DNA of 64,000 nt from NCBI RefSeq assembly GCF_042666615.1, contig NZ_JBHTDD010000010.1, forward strand, positions 150,046 to 214,045. Direction: 5' to 3'. Shown one piece after another: positions 45,212-54,076 of the stretch. The first letter of the stretch is position 1. The number at the start of each line of letters is the position of its first letter. Made by a program: the position numbers and the translations under genes. The notes beneath the pieces are model-generated. The model worked only from the letters and a program-made list of their open reading frames with translations, did not search any database and was not told the origin of the DNA. Origin of the DNA: KBS50 sp042666615 (lineage in GTDB: Bacteria; Actinomycetota; Actinomycetes; Mycobacteriales; Micromonosporaceae).

Positions 45212-45858
45212 TTGACGAGCAGACCGACAAGCCCAAGCCACGCAGTTCGTTCTGGAAGGAACTGCCGATCCTGTTGGGTGTGGCGATCCTGGTGGCAGTC
45301 CTCGTCCGCGCCTTCGTGCTGCAGACGTTCTACATCCCGTCGCCCTCGATGCAGCACACGCTCGATTACAACGACCGGGTGCTTGTCAACAAGCTCGTCT
45401 ACAACTTCCGTTCACCGCACCGGGGCGAGATCGTCGTCTTCGAGGCCCCCGAGCAGTGGCGGAGCATCCCCGAGGGGGAGGACTTCATCAAGCGGGTGAT
45501 CGGGGTCGGCGGCGATCACGTGGTCTGTTGCGACGCGCAACGACGGATCACCATCAACGGCCAGCCGCTGGACGAGACGTACATCTTCACCAACCCCGAG
45601 GGTCAGCGGGATCCGGCGGCCAGCCAGGATTTCGACGTCACCGTACCGGCTGGCCGGCTGTGGGTGATGGGTGACCATCGATCGGCGTCGGGCGACTCGC
45701 TGGAGCACTGGGAACAGTCCCAGGGGGACATCCAGATCGCGACAATCGATGAGGACTCCGTCGTGGGTCGGGCCTTCACCGTGTTCTGGCCGTTCGGTCG
45801 GGCGACCTGGCTGTCCCCACCGGAGACGTTCGACGCGGTGCCGGCCCCCGCGGACTGA
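45208..45858 (+). CDS. lepB: Signal peptidase I, second copy
   Basis: 216 residues, a compact family form. One membrane helix (about 20-41), Ser47 in IPSPSMQHTL, Lys95 in FIKRVIGVGGDHV, and box E VMGDHRSASGDS. It shares the fold with the preceding copy but lacks its insertion and tail, so the pair may differ in substrate preference. GTG start overlapping the first copy in GTGA. Confidence 0.95.
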   Translation: MIDEQTDKPKPRSSFWKELPILLGVAILVAVLVRAFVLQTFYIPSPSMQHTLDYNDRVLVNKLVYNFRSPHRGEIVVFEAPEQWRSIPEGEDFIKRVIGVGGDHVVCCDAQRRITINGQPLDETYIFTNPEGQRDPAASQDFDVTVPAGRLWVMGDHRSASGDSLEHWEQSQGDIQIATIDEDSVVGRAFTVFWPFGRATWLSPPETFDAVPAPAD

Positions 45859-45901
45859 GCGAGGCGGTACCCGGGTCGTGCGGTCCGTCGGTGGGGCGGC
45901 C

Positions 45902-45907
45902 TAGGCT
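45902..45907 (+). promoter_or_regulatory. -10 element (TAGGCT) of the NUDIX gene, probable leaderless start
   Basis: TAGGCT ends six bases before the GTG at 45914. The intervening GGCGAG is a poor Shine-Dalgarno sequence and too close to act. Confidence 0.45.
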
Positions 45908-45913
45908 GGCGAG

Positions 45914-46378
45914 GTGACGACGTTCACCGTCCGGCGGGCCGCCCGCGTCCTCCTCGTCGATGGCTCGGGTCGCCTGCTGTTGCTGCACGGTCATGATCCG
46001 GGTAGGCCCGGCCACAGCTACTGGTTCACCCCCGGCGGCGGGCTGGAGCCCGACGAACTGCCCGCCGTCGGCGCGGCCCGGGAGTTGGCCGAGGAAACCG
46101 GGCTGCGGCTCGACCCGACCGCGTTGGTCGGCCCGGTCTGGCGAGAGGTGGTCGAGTTCTCCTTCGACGGCCGGTGGTACCGCCAGGAGCAGGAGTTCTT
46201 CACGGCCCGGGTGCCGGTCTGGGAGGTCGACACGACCGGCTTCGACGATATCGAGCGGGCGACGATCGACAGGCACCGGTGGTGGACGTCGGCCGAGATC
46301 GCCGCGACAGACGAGCGGATCTATCCGGATGACCTGGCCGGGTTGGTGAGCCGGGTGCTGGAGGAGGGCCGATGCTGA
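45914..46378 (+). CDS. NUDIX hydrolase
   Basis: 154 residues. Nudix box GGGLEPDELPAVGAARELAEETGL (GX5EX7REUXEEXGU) near 35-58. It hydrolyses a nucleoside diphosphate linked to another group; the substrate is unknown. The W-F-T-P start of the box region (HSYWFTPGGG) is typical of actinobacterial members. Overlaps rnhB by seven bases. Confidence 0.92.
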   Translation: MTTFTVRRAARVLLVDGSGRLLLLHGHDPGRPGHSYWFTPGGGLEPDELPAVGAARELAEETGLRLDPTALVGPVWREVVEFSFDGRWYRQEQEFFTARVPVWEVDTTGFDDIERATIDRHRWWTSAEIAATDERIYPDDLAGLVSRVLEEGRC

Positions 46379-47184
46379 CGCCCCCGCGCGCTGTGGTCCG
46401 CCGGGAGGGCGGGTTGTACGCCCTGGAGCGGGCGTTGCAGCGCCGTGGCTTCCGGCACGTCGCCGGGGCGGACGAGGCCGGCCGGGGCGCCTGCGCTGGT
46501 CCGCTGGTGGCCGCCGCCGCCATCCTGCCCGCCAGCCGGCGCGGCGAGATCGACGGCCTGACCGACTCCAAGCTGCTCACCCCCGCCGCCCGGGAGGAGA
46601 TCTACGCGGAGGTCGTGGCCCGGGCCCTGGCGTACGCGGTGGTGGTCGTGCCGGCCGAGGAGGTGGACGGCCGTGGGTTGCACGTCTGCAATGTGGCGGC
46701 GATGCGGCGGGCGCTGGCGACGCTGTCCATCCGGCCGGAGTACGTCCTCACCGACGGTTTCGGCGTGGATGGCCTCGGGGTGCCCGGTCTGGCCGTCTGG
46801 AAGGGCGACCGGGTGGCCGCCTGTGTCGCGGCCGCCAGCGTGCTGGCCAAGGTCACCCGGGATCGGATCATGGTCGGACTCGACGCGGATTTTCCCGACT
46901 ACGGCTTTGCGGACCACAAGGGGTACATAACGCCGGAGCACAGCGCCGCCCTGGATCGGCACGGTCCGTGTGCGGAGCATCGCTTCTCGTACGTCAACGT
47001 GGCGGCCGTTTCGGGTCGGGCTGGACGGCCGCCGCGATACCGCCGGCCCGGTGCCGGTCGGTCTCACCAGCCGATGGAGCGTCCGGGCCCGGTAGGGGGT
47101 ACCGTCGGCGTGGCGTTGGGCGAGCAACCTCGGCCGCCGGTGTCGGTGGGGGAAGATGTTGCCATGGAAGGCGGAGAACGATGA
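46372..47184 (+). CDS. rnhB: Ribonuclease HII
   Basis: 270 residues. Removes RNA from RNA-DNA hybrids and single ribonucleotides. The acidic catalytic set is visible in ADEAGRGACAGPLVAAAAIL (Asp, Glu), YVLTDGF (Asp) and KVTRDRIM (Asp). GYITPEHSAALDRHGPC follows. The C-terminal 45 residues are a Pro/Arg/Gly tail beyond the usual enzyme. ATG at 46372 inside the NUDIX end; its stop overlaps the next gene in ATGA. Confidence 0.96.
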   Translation: MLTPPRAVVRREGGLYALERALQRRGFRHVAGADEAGRGACAGPLVAAAAILPASRRGEIDGLTDSKLLTPAAREEIYAEVVARALAYAVVVVPAEEVDGRGLHVCNVAAMRRALATLSIRPEYVLTDGFGVDGLGVPGLAVWKGDRVAACVAAASVLAKVTRDRIMVGLDADFPDYGFADHKGYITPEHSAALDRHGPCAEHRFSYVNVAAVSGRAGRPPRYRRPGAGRSHQPMERPGPVGGTVGVALGEQPRPPVSVGEDVAMEGGER

Positions 47185-47504
47185 GCGCGGAAGATCTCGA
47201 AAAGTACGAGACCGAGATGGAGCTGCAGCTCTACCGGGAGTATCGCGACATCGTCCGCCAGTTCTCGTACGTGGTCGAGACCGAGCGGCGGTTCTACCTG
47301 GCCAACCAGGTCGACCTGCATGTCCGGAACTCGGACGGCGAGGTCTACTTCGAGGTCGAGATGCACGACGCGTGGGTATGGGACATGTACCGTCCTGCGC
47401 GGTTCGTCAAGAACGTCCGGGTGATGACTTTTAAGGACGTGAATGTGGAGGAGTTGGAGAAGCCCGACATCTCACTCCCGGCCGATTCCGGGTTCGGCAG
47501 CTAG
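47181..47504 (+). CDS. DUF2469 conserved actinobacterial protein
   Basis: 107 residues. MSAEDLEKYETEMELQLYREYRDIVRQFSYVVETERRFYLANQV is nearly invariant across actinobacteria, always after rnhB. Function unknown. The acidic, aromatic-rich sequence has no membrane or signal segment. The ATG overlaps the rnhB stop by four bases. Confidence 0.94.
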   Translation: MSAEDLEKYETEMELQLYREYRDIVRQFSYVVETERRFYLANQVDLHVRNSDGEVYFEVEMHDAWVWDMYRPARFVKNVRVMTFKDVNVEELEKPDISLPADSGFGS

Positions 47505-47627
47505 CACGACCCGGCGGCCATACCAGATCCTTCCAAAGACCGGGACGTCGTCCACAGCCGCCGGTTGTCCACAGCCGGGAGGCCACACCGGTTGCCTTCG
47601 CGTCCGCCCATCGCGACGCTCTGAACC

Positions 47628-48200
47628 ATGCCGATTCTCGTCCGGCTCGTTGTCGCGTCCGTCCTGTTTCTTCCACCGATGCCGGGTGCCACCCCAGCGG
47701 CGGTCGCCGCGTCGGACACGGCGCGGTCCACCGCCGCGGCCGTCGGCTCCGCCACGGTGCCTGCTGATGCCGTCCCGGCCGCCGGTGGGTTCCGGTGGCC
47801 ACTCGACGGAACGCCTCGACTGGTCCGCCGGTTCGATCCACCGCCGAGGCGATGGTCTCCGGGACATCGGGGAGTGGACCTCGCCGCCCCTGCCGGCTCC
47901 GTCGTGCGAGCCGCCGGGCCGGGGGTCGTCGCCTTCGCCGGAATGGTTGCCGGTCGGCCGGTGATGAGCCTGCGCCACGCGAACGGCCTGCGCACCACGT
48001 ACGAACCGGTGGACGCCGGCGTGCAGGTCGGCGAACCGGTCGCCGCCGGGACGCCCATCGGTCGGCTCCGCTCGGGACATCCGGGCTGTCCCGTCCCGGC
48101 CTGTCTGCACTGGGGCCTGCGGAGTGGCGCCGCCTACCTCGACCCGTTGGGCGTGGTCGGCCTCGGCCGGGTGCGTCTGCTGCCGGTCGGACCGCCGTGA
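47628..48200 (+). CDS. Secreted M23 (LytM-type) peptidase
   Basis: 190 residues. Signal peptide about 1-28 (MPILVRLVVASVLFLPPMPGATPAAVAA). The M23 domain from about 60 has SPGHRGVDLAAPAG (zinc His and Asp), a central strand RHANGLRTTYEPV and the second His in CLHWGLRSG. It probably cuts peptidoglycan cross-bridges or acts as an activator; the usual H-x-H reads L-H-W, with one metal-site His replaced, as happens in some degenerate LytM factors. Convergent with the aminotransferase-like gene. Confidence 0.88.
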   Translation: MPILVRLVVASVLFLPPMPGATPAAVAASDTARSTAAAVGSATVPADAVPAAGGFRWPLDGTPRLVRRFDPPPRRWSPGHRGVDLAAPAGSVVRAAGPGVVAFAGMVAGRPVMSLRHANGLRTTYEPVDAGVQVGEPVAAGTPIGRLRSGHPGCPVPACLHWGLRSGAAYLDPLGVVGLGRVRLLPVGPP

Positions 48201-48216
48201 CGACGCCCGCGGGTGG

Positions 48217-49431
48217 TCACCGGAGCGTCGCGAGCAGGCCGGGAAGGGCATCGGCGAGCCGGTCGTACTCCTCGGGTCGGTTGTAGATCTGCGCGCTCAG
48301 CCGGAGCCAGCCACGGCCACCCCAGTGGGTGACCGACACCTCGGTGCTCAGCTCCGCGGAGATCCGCCGGCGCACCGTTGTCGCGCCGGCCGGCGTCGCG
48401 GCGACGCCCGACGGCAGCGGCACGAGCCGCATCGCCACCCCGGTGCCACCGGGGTCGGGCAGGTCGGCGGGTGCTACGTCGAGAGCATCCCCGATCACCC
48501 GCTGCCCGTACGCGACGAGCGCCGCGTTGTGCGACCGGATGGCGTCCAGCCCCAGGGTACGCAGCACGAAGAGCCCCGCCGGCGCGGCCAACCACGGCAC
48601 CTGGTCTGTTGTGGACTGGCACTCCTCCTCGATGGACGGATCGGCGGACCACCCCCAGGAGGCCGGCAGCGGTTCGATCCGAGAGCGCCAGCGCGGCGTG
48701 ACGGCGAGCAGCGCTGTGCCACGCGGCGCGTACGCCCACGGGTGCAGGTCGCCTATCCAGAAGTCGGCCCCGATCTCGGCGACCGGGGTGGTGAGCATGC
48801 CGGGGGCGTGCGTGGCGTCGACGAGCACGGGCACGTCAAGTTCCCTGGCCATGGCGGTGACGGCGGCGACCGGCAGCAGCCGGACGGTGGTCGAGGTGAG
48901 CTGATCGACAATCAGCAGTCGGGTCCGGCCCGGCCGCAGGACCGTTCGGAGGGCCGACAGAACCTCACCGTCGGACGGGGTCAACGGCACCGGAACCGTG
49001 CGTCGTACCGCGCCTGTTCGCTCGCACTCCCGGTCGATGGCCAGCCGCACCGTCCGGTGCCCGTGATCGGTGTCCACCACCTCGTCGCCCGCCGCCAGCC
49101 GAAGGGACCGCAGCACGAGCGTGACGCCGGCGGCGACGGTGCCCACCAGTGAAGCTCCGTCCTGGTCGGTACCCAGGAAGCCCGCGAGGTGCCGGCGGGT
49201 GTGCGCCACGCGGTCGACCAGGCCGCGGGTGAAGAAGCGCGTCGGGTTGGCCTCGGTCTCGTCCCGAAGGCGCTGCTGGGCCCGCTGAACGGTGACTGGT
49301 GTCGCTCCGTAGGAGCCGTGGTCGAGATGGGTGACGGCCGGGTCGAGGGAGAAGAGGAGCCGGGCACCCGGAATCGGATCAGGCGGCGGCTCCGACCGGC
49401 CTGCGGCTGGCGGAGCTGCCGGCGTTTTCAT
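48217..49431 (-). CDS. Class V aminotransferase-fold protein lacking the PLP lysine
   Basis: 404 residues. Isopenicillin-N-epimerase/cysteine-desulfurase type fold: THLDHGSYGATPVTV near the start, VDATHAPG (pyridine-N Asp at about 205), and DFWIGDLHPWAYAPRGTA near 224-240. Related enzymes read N-L-H-K-W or D-L-H-K-W in the last block, with the Lys as the Schiff-base residue; here residue 231 is Pro (codon CCG, complement of 48739-48741). The rest of the protein is intact and the frame is clean. It may be a pseudoenzyme or use another Lys. An ATG begins it. The name of the reaction should not be transferred. Confidence 0.82.
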   Translation of the reverse strand: MKTPAAPPAAGRSEPPPDPIPGARLLFSLDPAVTHLDHGSYGATPVTVQRAQQRLRDETEANPTRFFTRGLVDRVAHTRRHLAGFLGTDQDGASLVGTVAAGVTLVLRSLRLAAGDEVVDTDHGHRTVRLAIDRECERTGAVRRTVPVPLTPSDGEVLSALRTVLRPGRTRLLIVDQLTSTTVRLLPVAAVTAMARELDVPVLVDATHAPGMLTTPVAEIGADFWIGDLHPWAYAPRGTALLAVTPRWRSRIEPLPASWGWSADPSIEEECQSTTDQVPWLAAPAGLFVLRTLGLDAIRSHNAALVAYGQRVIGDALDVAPADLPDPGGTGVAMRLVPLPSGVAATPAGATTVRRRISAELSTEVSVTHWGGRGWLRLSAQIYNRPEEYDRLADALPGLLATLR

Positions 49432-49504
49432 CGACCGATCGTAACGTCGGGTGGGGCGTCATAAACCCGTGGACCATGGGTGGTGTCTGGGGCATGGTTG
49501 CCCC

Positions 49505-50095
49505 ATGACACAGAGCGGGCCGAGGATCATGCCGCCACTGTCGGATGTGCCGCTGGTGCGGCCGGGACGACCCGGCGAGCTGGCTGACATCCAGACAATC
49601 GAGGAGGACTCCGGGGTCCTCTTCCGGGAGGTCGGCATGGCGGACGTGGCGGACCACCCACCCATGGCACTGGATGTGCTGGCGGCCTGTCAGCGCGCCG
49701 GCCGGCTGTGGGTGGCGGCGGACGGGGCCGACCTTCCGGTCGGGTTCGTCGCGGTCGACGTGGTGGACGACTGCGCTCACATCGCCCAGATCAGCGTCCG
49801 CCCGGAGCACATGCGGCGGGGAATCGGCCGCCGGTTGCTGGACCACGTCGAGCGGTGGGCGAGCGACTCCGGCCTGCGTGCCGTCACCCTGACCACGTTC
49901 CGGGAGGTGCCGTGGAACGGACCGTATTACGAGCGGTGTGGATTCCGCGCACTGCCGCCGGAAGAGTTGAGCCCCGGCCTCGTCGCCGTCCTGGCCGCAG
50001 AGGCGCGCCTCGGTCTCGACCCGGCGACCCGCCTGGCGATGCGTCGCGAGATCGGCGGGCGGACCAGCGGACGCCTCGCTCCGGACCGTCGCTGA
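49505..50095 (+). CDS. GNAT family N-acetyltransferase
   Basis: 196 residues. The acetyl-CoA motif A is IAQISVRPEHMRRGIGRRLLDHVERWA near 100-125, and motif B is ALTTFREVPWNGPYYERCGFR-like. The substrate is unknown; small-molecule or protein N-acetylation. The ATG at 49505 begins MTQSGP; an in-frame start at 49451 is less likely. Divergent from the aminotransferase-like gene and convergent with xerC. Confidence 0.87.
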   Translation: MTQSGPRIMPPLSDVPLVRPGRPGELADIQTIEEDSGVLFREVGMADVADHPPMALDVLAACQRAGRLWVAADGADLPVGFVAVDVVDDCAHIAQISVRPEHMRRGIGRRLLDHVERWASDSGLRAVTLTTFREVPWNGPYYERCGFRALPPEELSPGLVAVLAAEARLGLDPATRLAMRREIGGRTSGRLAPDRR

Positions 50096-50255
50096 CGGCA
50101 TCGGATCGCCGCTGGCGGTCAGGGCCGCGGCTGACCGTCGGGTCGTGGCTGACCGCCCGGATCGCCGCTGACGGCATCGTGGTCTCCAGCACCGGTCAGC
50201 CTGATGGGGCGTGGTGCCGCGAAGGCAACGCGGATGATCGTTCTGGATGGTGCGG

Positions 50256-51191
50256 TCAGGCTCGGGGGTGAGCCTGCCGGTAGGCGGACCGGAGCCGTTC
50301 CACGGACACATGGGTGTAGATCTGTGTGCTGGACAGTGCCGCGTGACCCAGCAGTTCCTGTACCGCGCGTAGGTCGGCGCCGCCCTCCAGCAGATGGGTG
50401 GCCGCGGAATGGCGCAGGCCGTGCGGGGTGACCCGGGGAAGGCCGCTGGCCGTGGCGTATGTGGCGACGATCCGCCGGACCACCGCCGGCTGCAGTCGAC
50501 CGCCACGGGCGCCGAGCATCAGGGCGTCCCCGCTCGACGTGGTCGCGATCGCAGGTCGCCCCGACCGGAGCCACCTGTCGAGGGCCTGCTGCGCGGGCAC
50601 TCCGTAGGGAACCGACCGCTCCTTGGCGCCCTTGCCCAACACCCGTAGCACCCGGCGGACCTGGTCCACGTCGGTGATGTCCAGTCCGCACAGTTCCGCC
50701 ACGCGCACGCCGGTGCCGTAGAGCAACTCCAGGACCAGCCGGTCGCGCCACAGCACCGGTGACGTTTCCTCACCGGGCGCCTCGACGAGCCGGTCTGCCT
50801 GGTCGGCACGGAGCACCGCGGGCAACTCCCGATGGGCCCGCGGGCTGGCCAGGGCCGCGCCGACATCGGTGGGCAGCAGTCCGGCGCGGTGTGCCCAGGC
50901 GGTGAACGTACGGGCCGATGCCGCCCGGCGGGCCAGCGACGAACGGGCCGCGCCGGTCGTACGCAGCCGGGCCAGCCAGCTTCGCAGCATCGACAGGTCC
51001 AGGTCGCCCGGTTCTGCGCAGCCCATCCGGGCAGCATGGTCGACAAGCGACACGATGTCGGCGACGTACGCCCGGACGGTGTGCGGGGAGCGGTTGTCCA
51101 CCGTCGCCAGGTGCCGGGCGAAGTCGTCCACCGCGTCGCGTAGCGGCTGTGAGAGGGCCTCGTGGACAGCCCGTGTGCTCCGGCGGCTCAT
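50256..51191 (-). CDS. xerC: Tyrosine recombinase XerC
   Basis: 311 residues. Resolves chromosome dimers at dif together with XerD (not in this window). All catalytic residues are visible: Arg163 in TGVRVAE, Lys187 in GKGAKERSVP, His257 and Arg260 in HGLRHSAATHLL, His283 in LGHAALSSTQIYTH and Tyr292. The N-terminal SAM-like domain includes FARHLATVDNRSPHTVRAYVADI. The ATG at 51191 begins MSRRST; the frame is open upstream into dprA. Last gene of the yraN-yifB-dprA-xerC operon, the conserved actinobacterial order. Confidence 0.95.
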   Translation of the reverse strand: MSRRSTRAVHEALSQPLRDAVDDFARHLATVDNRSPHTVRAYVADIVSLVDHAARMGCAEPGDLDLSMLRSWLARLRTTGAARSSLARRAASARTFTAWAHRAGLLPTDVGAALASPRAHRELPAVLRADQADRLVEAPGEETSPVLWRDRLVLELLYGTGVRVAELCGLDITDVDQVRRVLRVLGKGAKERSVPYGVPAQQALDRWLRSGRPAIATTSSGDALMLGARGGRLQPAVVRRIVATYATASGLPRVTPHGLRHSAATHLLEGGADLRAVQELLGHAALSSTQIYTHVSVERLRSAYRQAHPRA

Positions 51192-51223
51192 CCTGATCAC
51201 CGTCCAGCTGCTCTCGGGTGCCG

Positions 51224-52558
51224 TCAAGGCGGCGCGCCGGTGGCTGGCGGGGAGCCGCCCGTCGGCGGTGAGCCCATGGGGCTGGGACGGCGCCGAGCGG
51301 CCGGGGGCAGGGCGTAGCCACTGTCGCGGCGAACCAGCAGGCCCAGATCCTCCAGCAGGGACACCTTGCGCAGCACCGTCCGGAAGTCGACGCCGGCTCG
51401 TGCGGCCAAGGTCTCCACGTCGAGTGTGCCGCGGCGCGGCAGTGCCTCCAGCACCTGGGCGGCATCGTCGTCCAGCCGGTCCCGCGGGTGTGAGGTGCCA
51501 CGCGGCACCGGAGCCAGGTCTGCCCCGATCCGACCGACCTCCTCGAGCACCTGAGGCAGGCCGGTCACCAACCGCGCCTCGCGGTGGAGCCGCAGCATCT
51601 CGTGCGCCCCTACCGACATCGCGGAGGTAACTGGTCCTGGCACCACCATCGCGGGGCGGTGCAGCGCCAGTGCGCGGCCGAACGTCTGCGTGGCGCCGCT
51701 GCGGGCCGCCGCCTCCACCAGCACGGTGCCCACCGTGGCCGCGGCGATAAGCCGGTTGCGGATCAGGAACCGTGGTCGGAGCGGTGCGGAACCCGGCAGC
51801 CACTCGCTCACCAGCAACCCGGTTTCGGCGATCCGGTCGAACAGGGCGGTGTTACCGACCGGATAGGGACGATCGACCCCGCAGGCGAGGAAGGCCACGG
51901 TCAGACCACCGGCGGTTAACGCGCCCCGGTGCGCGGCCGCGTCGATGCCGAAGGCGCCGCCGGACACCACGGTCCAGTCCCGCTCGGCGAGCCCGAACGC
52001 GATATCGGTCGCCACGTGGGTGCCGTACGGCGTCGCCGCCCGCGATCCGACCACCGCGACAGAGCGGTCAACAGCCTCACTCAACGGCGTCGCTCCCCGC
52101 ACCCACAGACACAGCGGTGGCGCGGTCTCCTGGTCGACCCGGCGCTCCGCCGGACGGCGGGCCAACTGCTCCAGGTCCACCAGTCTCGTCGGCCATTCCT
52201 CGTCGTCCGGCGTGATCAACCGGGCGCCGAGACGCACCGTGTGTTCGGCGGCCTCCGCGGCGACCCGGCGCGGGTCACCCAGGGCGAGCCGGGCGGCGAC
52301 GGCGGACCGCACCCGGTCGTCGATGAACTCACCATCCAGCAGCCGGGACAAGGCCTCCACCGGGCCGAGGCGGCGCACCAGCCAGTAGACCGACCAGGTC
52401 CCCGGCTCGGCCAACCAGGTGAGCGCGATCCGGGCGAGTGCTGCCCCGTCGAACGCCGAGCCGGCCGGCTCGGTCTGCCCAGCCGGCTCTGCGGGACTGC
52501 CCGGCCCAGCCGGCACTGCGCGACCGGCCGCGGGCAGGCGCGGCACCGGTGCGGTCAC
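51224..52558 (-). CDS. dprA: DNA-processing protein DprA
   Basis: 444 residues. Loads RecA on incoming single-stranded DNA in competent bacteria; in actinomycetes the need for it is unclear. N-terminal helical region, then Rossmann domain: VAVVGSRAATPYG, VVSGGAFGIDAAAHRGAL, LLVSEWLPGSAPLRPRFLIRNRLIAAA. The C-terminal winged helix spans about 365-430. GTG start overlapping the yifB stop in GTGA; the first 35 residues are low-complexity Pro/Ala/Gly. Confidence 0.94.
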   Translation of the reverse strand: MTAPVPRLPAAGRAVPAGPGSPAEPAGQTEPAGSAFDGAALARIALTWLAEPGTWSVYWLVRRLGPVEALSRLLDGEFIDDRVRSAVAARLALGDPRRVAAEAAEHTVRLGARLITPDDEEWPTRLVDLEQLARRPAERRVDQETAPPLCLWVRGATPLSEAVDRSVAVVGSRAATPYGTHVATDIAFGLAERDWTVVSGGAFGIDAAAHRGALTAGGLTVAFLACGVDRPYPVGNTALFDRIAETGLLVSEWLPGSAPLRPRFLIRNRLIAAATVGTVLVEAAARSGATQTFGRALALHRPAMVVPGPVTSAMSVGAHEMLRLHREARLVTGLPQVLEEVGRIGADLAPVPRGTSHPRDRLDDDAAQVLEALPRRGTLDVETLAARAGVDFRTVLRKVSLLEDLGLLVRRDSGYALPPAARRRPSPMGSPPTGGSPPATGAPP

Positions 52559-54075
52559 GATCCTTCTCCGGTACGCAGGTGGACCGCCTCGGCGACGTCG
52601 CCTCCAACCGGCCGGTCCCGCCCGTCGAGATCGGCTATCGACCAGGCCAACCGGAGCACACGATCAAAGCCGCGGGCGGAAAGCGTCCCCGTGTCGAGGC
52701 GGTGCCGCAGGTCCGCGATATCTCGCGCGGGCAGTCGCCACGGTGGTCGACGGAGTATCGGGCCCGGCACGTCGGCGTTGACTCGGCGACCGATGCTCGC
52801 CCACCGGGCTGTCGCCGCGGCGCGGGCCTTGACCACCCGCTCGGCGACAACCGCCGAGGACTCGGTGGACAGGTCCGTCTCGAGTAGCTCGGCGGCGCGC
52901 AACGGGGTGAGCGTGATCCGGATGTCGATCCGGTCCAGCAGCGGACCGGACAGCCGACCGAGATACCTGCGTCGCGCCAGGGGGGTGCACTCGCAGTAGG
53001 CGTCCCCCGCCGGTCTGGCGCAGGGGCACGGGTTTCCGGCCAGAACCAGTTGCACTCGGGCCGGGTACTCGGTGCCGCCGCCGGAGCGGCTGAGCACCAC
53101 CCGCCCGTCCTCCAGTGGTTGGCGCAGCGCTTCCAGTGCTCCCTTTCCATACTCGGGAGCCTCGTCCAGGAACAGCACCCCGCGATGGGCCAGCGAGATC
53201 GCGCCGGGCCGGGCCAGTCCGGATCCGCCGCCGACCAGGGACGGGATCGTCGCGGTGTGGTGGGGGGCTTGGAACGGTGGCCGACGGATCAAGCCGGCGC
53301 CCGCCACGAGCAGCCCGGCGATCGAGTGCAGCGAGGTGACCTCCAGGGCCGCGTCGTCGTCCAGCTCGGGCAGGATCGACGGCAGGCGCTCGGCGAGCAT
53401 GGTCTTGCCGGCACCGGGCGGGCCGAACAGCGCCACATTGTGTGCGCCGGCGGCGGCGACCTCGACGGCCCGCCGGCCGAGTTGTTGCCCGGCGACATCG
53501 GCCAGGTCGGGTCCGTCGTCAACGGCGACCGCCCCGGGTGTCGGTGGCTCCGACAGCGGCTTGCCGTCACAGATAAAGGCGACCAGCCTGTGCAGGCTGT
53601 CCACGCCGCGGACACTGACGCCGGGCACGACCGCCGCCTCGGCCGCGTTGCCGGCCGGCACGATAACCCGGCGCACCCCCGCCCTGGCCGCGGCGACCAC
53701 CATCGGCAACGTGCCGCGCACCGGCCGGACGGTGCCGTCCAGCCCCAACTCGCCGAGAACCACGACGCCGTCCAACGGAGCCAGGGGCAGCTCACCGGTG
53801 CCGCCGAGGAGCGCCGCGGCGATCGCCAGATCGAACGCGGAGCCGTGCTTGGGCAGGGTGGCGGGGAGCAGATTGACGGTGATCCGCCGGTTGGGCCACC
53901 GCTGCCCGGAGTTCACCACCGCGGCCCGGACCCGGTCCCTGGCCTCGTTGAGCGCGGTGTCGGGCAGGCCGGACAGGACCATGGTCGGCAGGCCGGGGGC
54001 GAGGTACGCCTCGACCTCGACCAGGTGTCCGGTCACTCCGACCAGACCGACGCACCAGACCTTGGCGTAACTCAT
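52555..54075 (-). CDS. YifB/ComM family Mg-chelatase-like AAA ATPase
   Basis: 506 residues. N-terminal Lon-like domain (GLPTMVLSGLPDTALNEARDRVRAAV), Walker A GPPGAGKTMLAERLPSILP near 218, Walker B region GVLFLDEAPEYGKGALEALRQPLEDG, and a C-terminal Mg-chelatase domain. ComM of this family promotes branch migration of incoming DNA in natural transformation. It lies one base downstream of yraN and overlaps dprA; yraN-yifB-dprA are co-conserved. Confidence 0.94.
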   Translation of the reverse strand: MSYAKVWCVGLVGVTGHLVEVEAYLAPGLPTMVLSGLPDTALNEARDRVRAAVVNSGQRWPNRRITVNLLPATLPKHGSAFDLAIAAALLGGTGELPLAPLDGVVVLGELGLDGTVRPVRGTLPMVVAAARAGVRRVIVPAGNAAEAAVVPGVSVRGVDSLHRLVAFICDGKPLSEPPTPGAVAVDDGPDLADVAGQQLGRRAVEVAAAGAHNVALFGPPGAGKTMLAERLPSILPELDDDAALEVTSLHSIAGLLVAGAGLIRRPPFQAPHHTATIPSLVGGGSGLARPGAISLAHRGVLFLDEAPEYGKGALEALRQPLEDGRVVLSRSGGGTEYPARVQLVLAGNPCPCARPAGDAYCECTPLARRRYLGRLSGPLLDRIDIRITLTPLRAAELLETDLSTESSAVVAERVVKARAAATARWASIGRRVNADVPGPILRRPPWRLPARDIADLRHRLDTGTLSARGFDRVLRLAWSIADLDGRDRPVGGDVAEAVHLRTGEGS

Positions 54076-54076
54076 C

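Noticed and set aside
50096..50255. Repeated CGCTG(A/G)CGG(C/T) motifs between the GNAT and xerC genes
   Set aside because: Short degenerate direct repeats typical of GC-rich spacers; no consistent unit or structure beyond that.
50256..51191. Phage or integron integrase
   Set aside because: The protein matches XerC and lies in the conserved yraN-yifB-dprA-xerC operon, with no attachment site or cargo genes.
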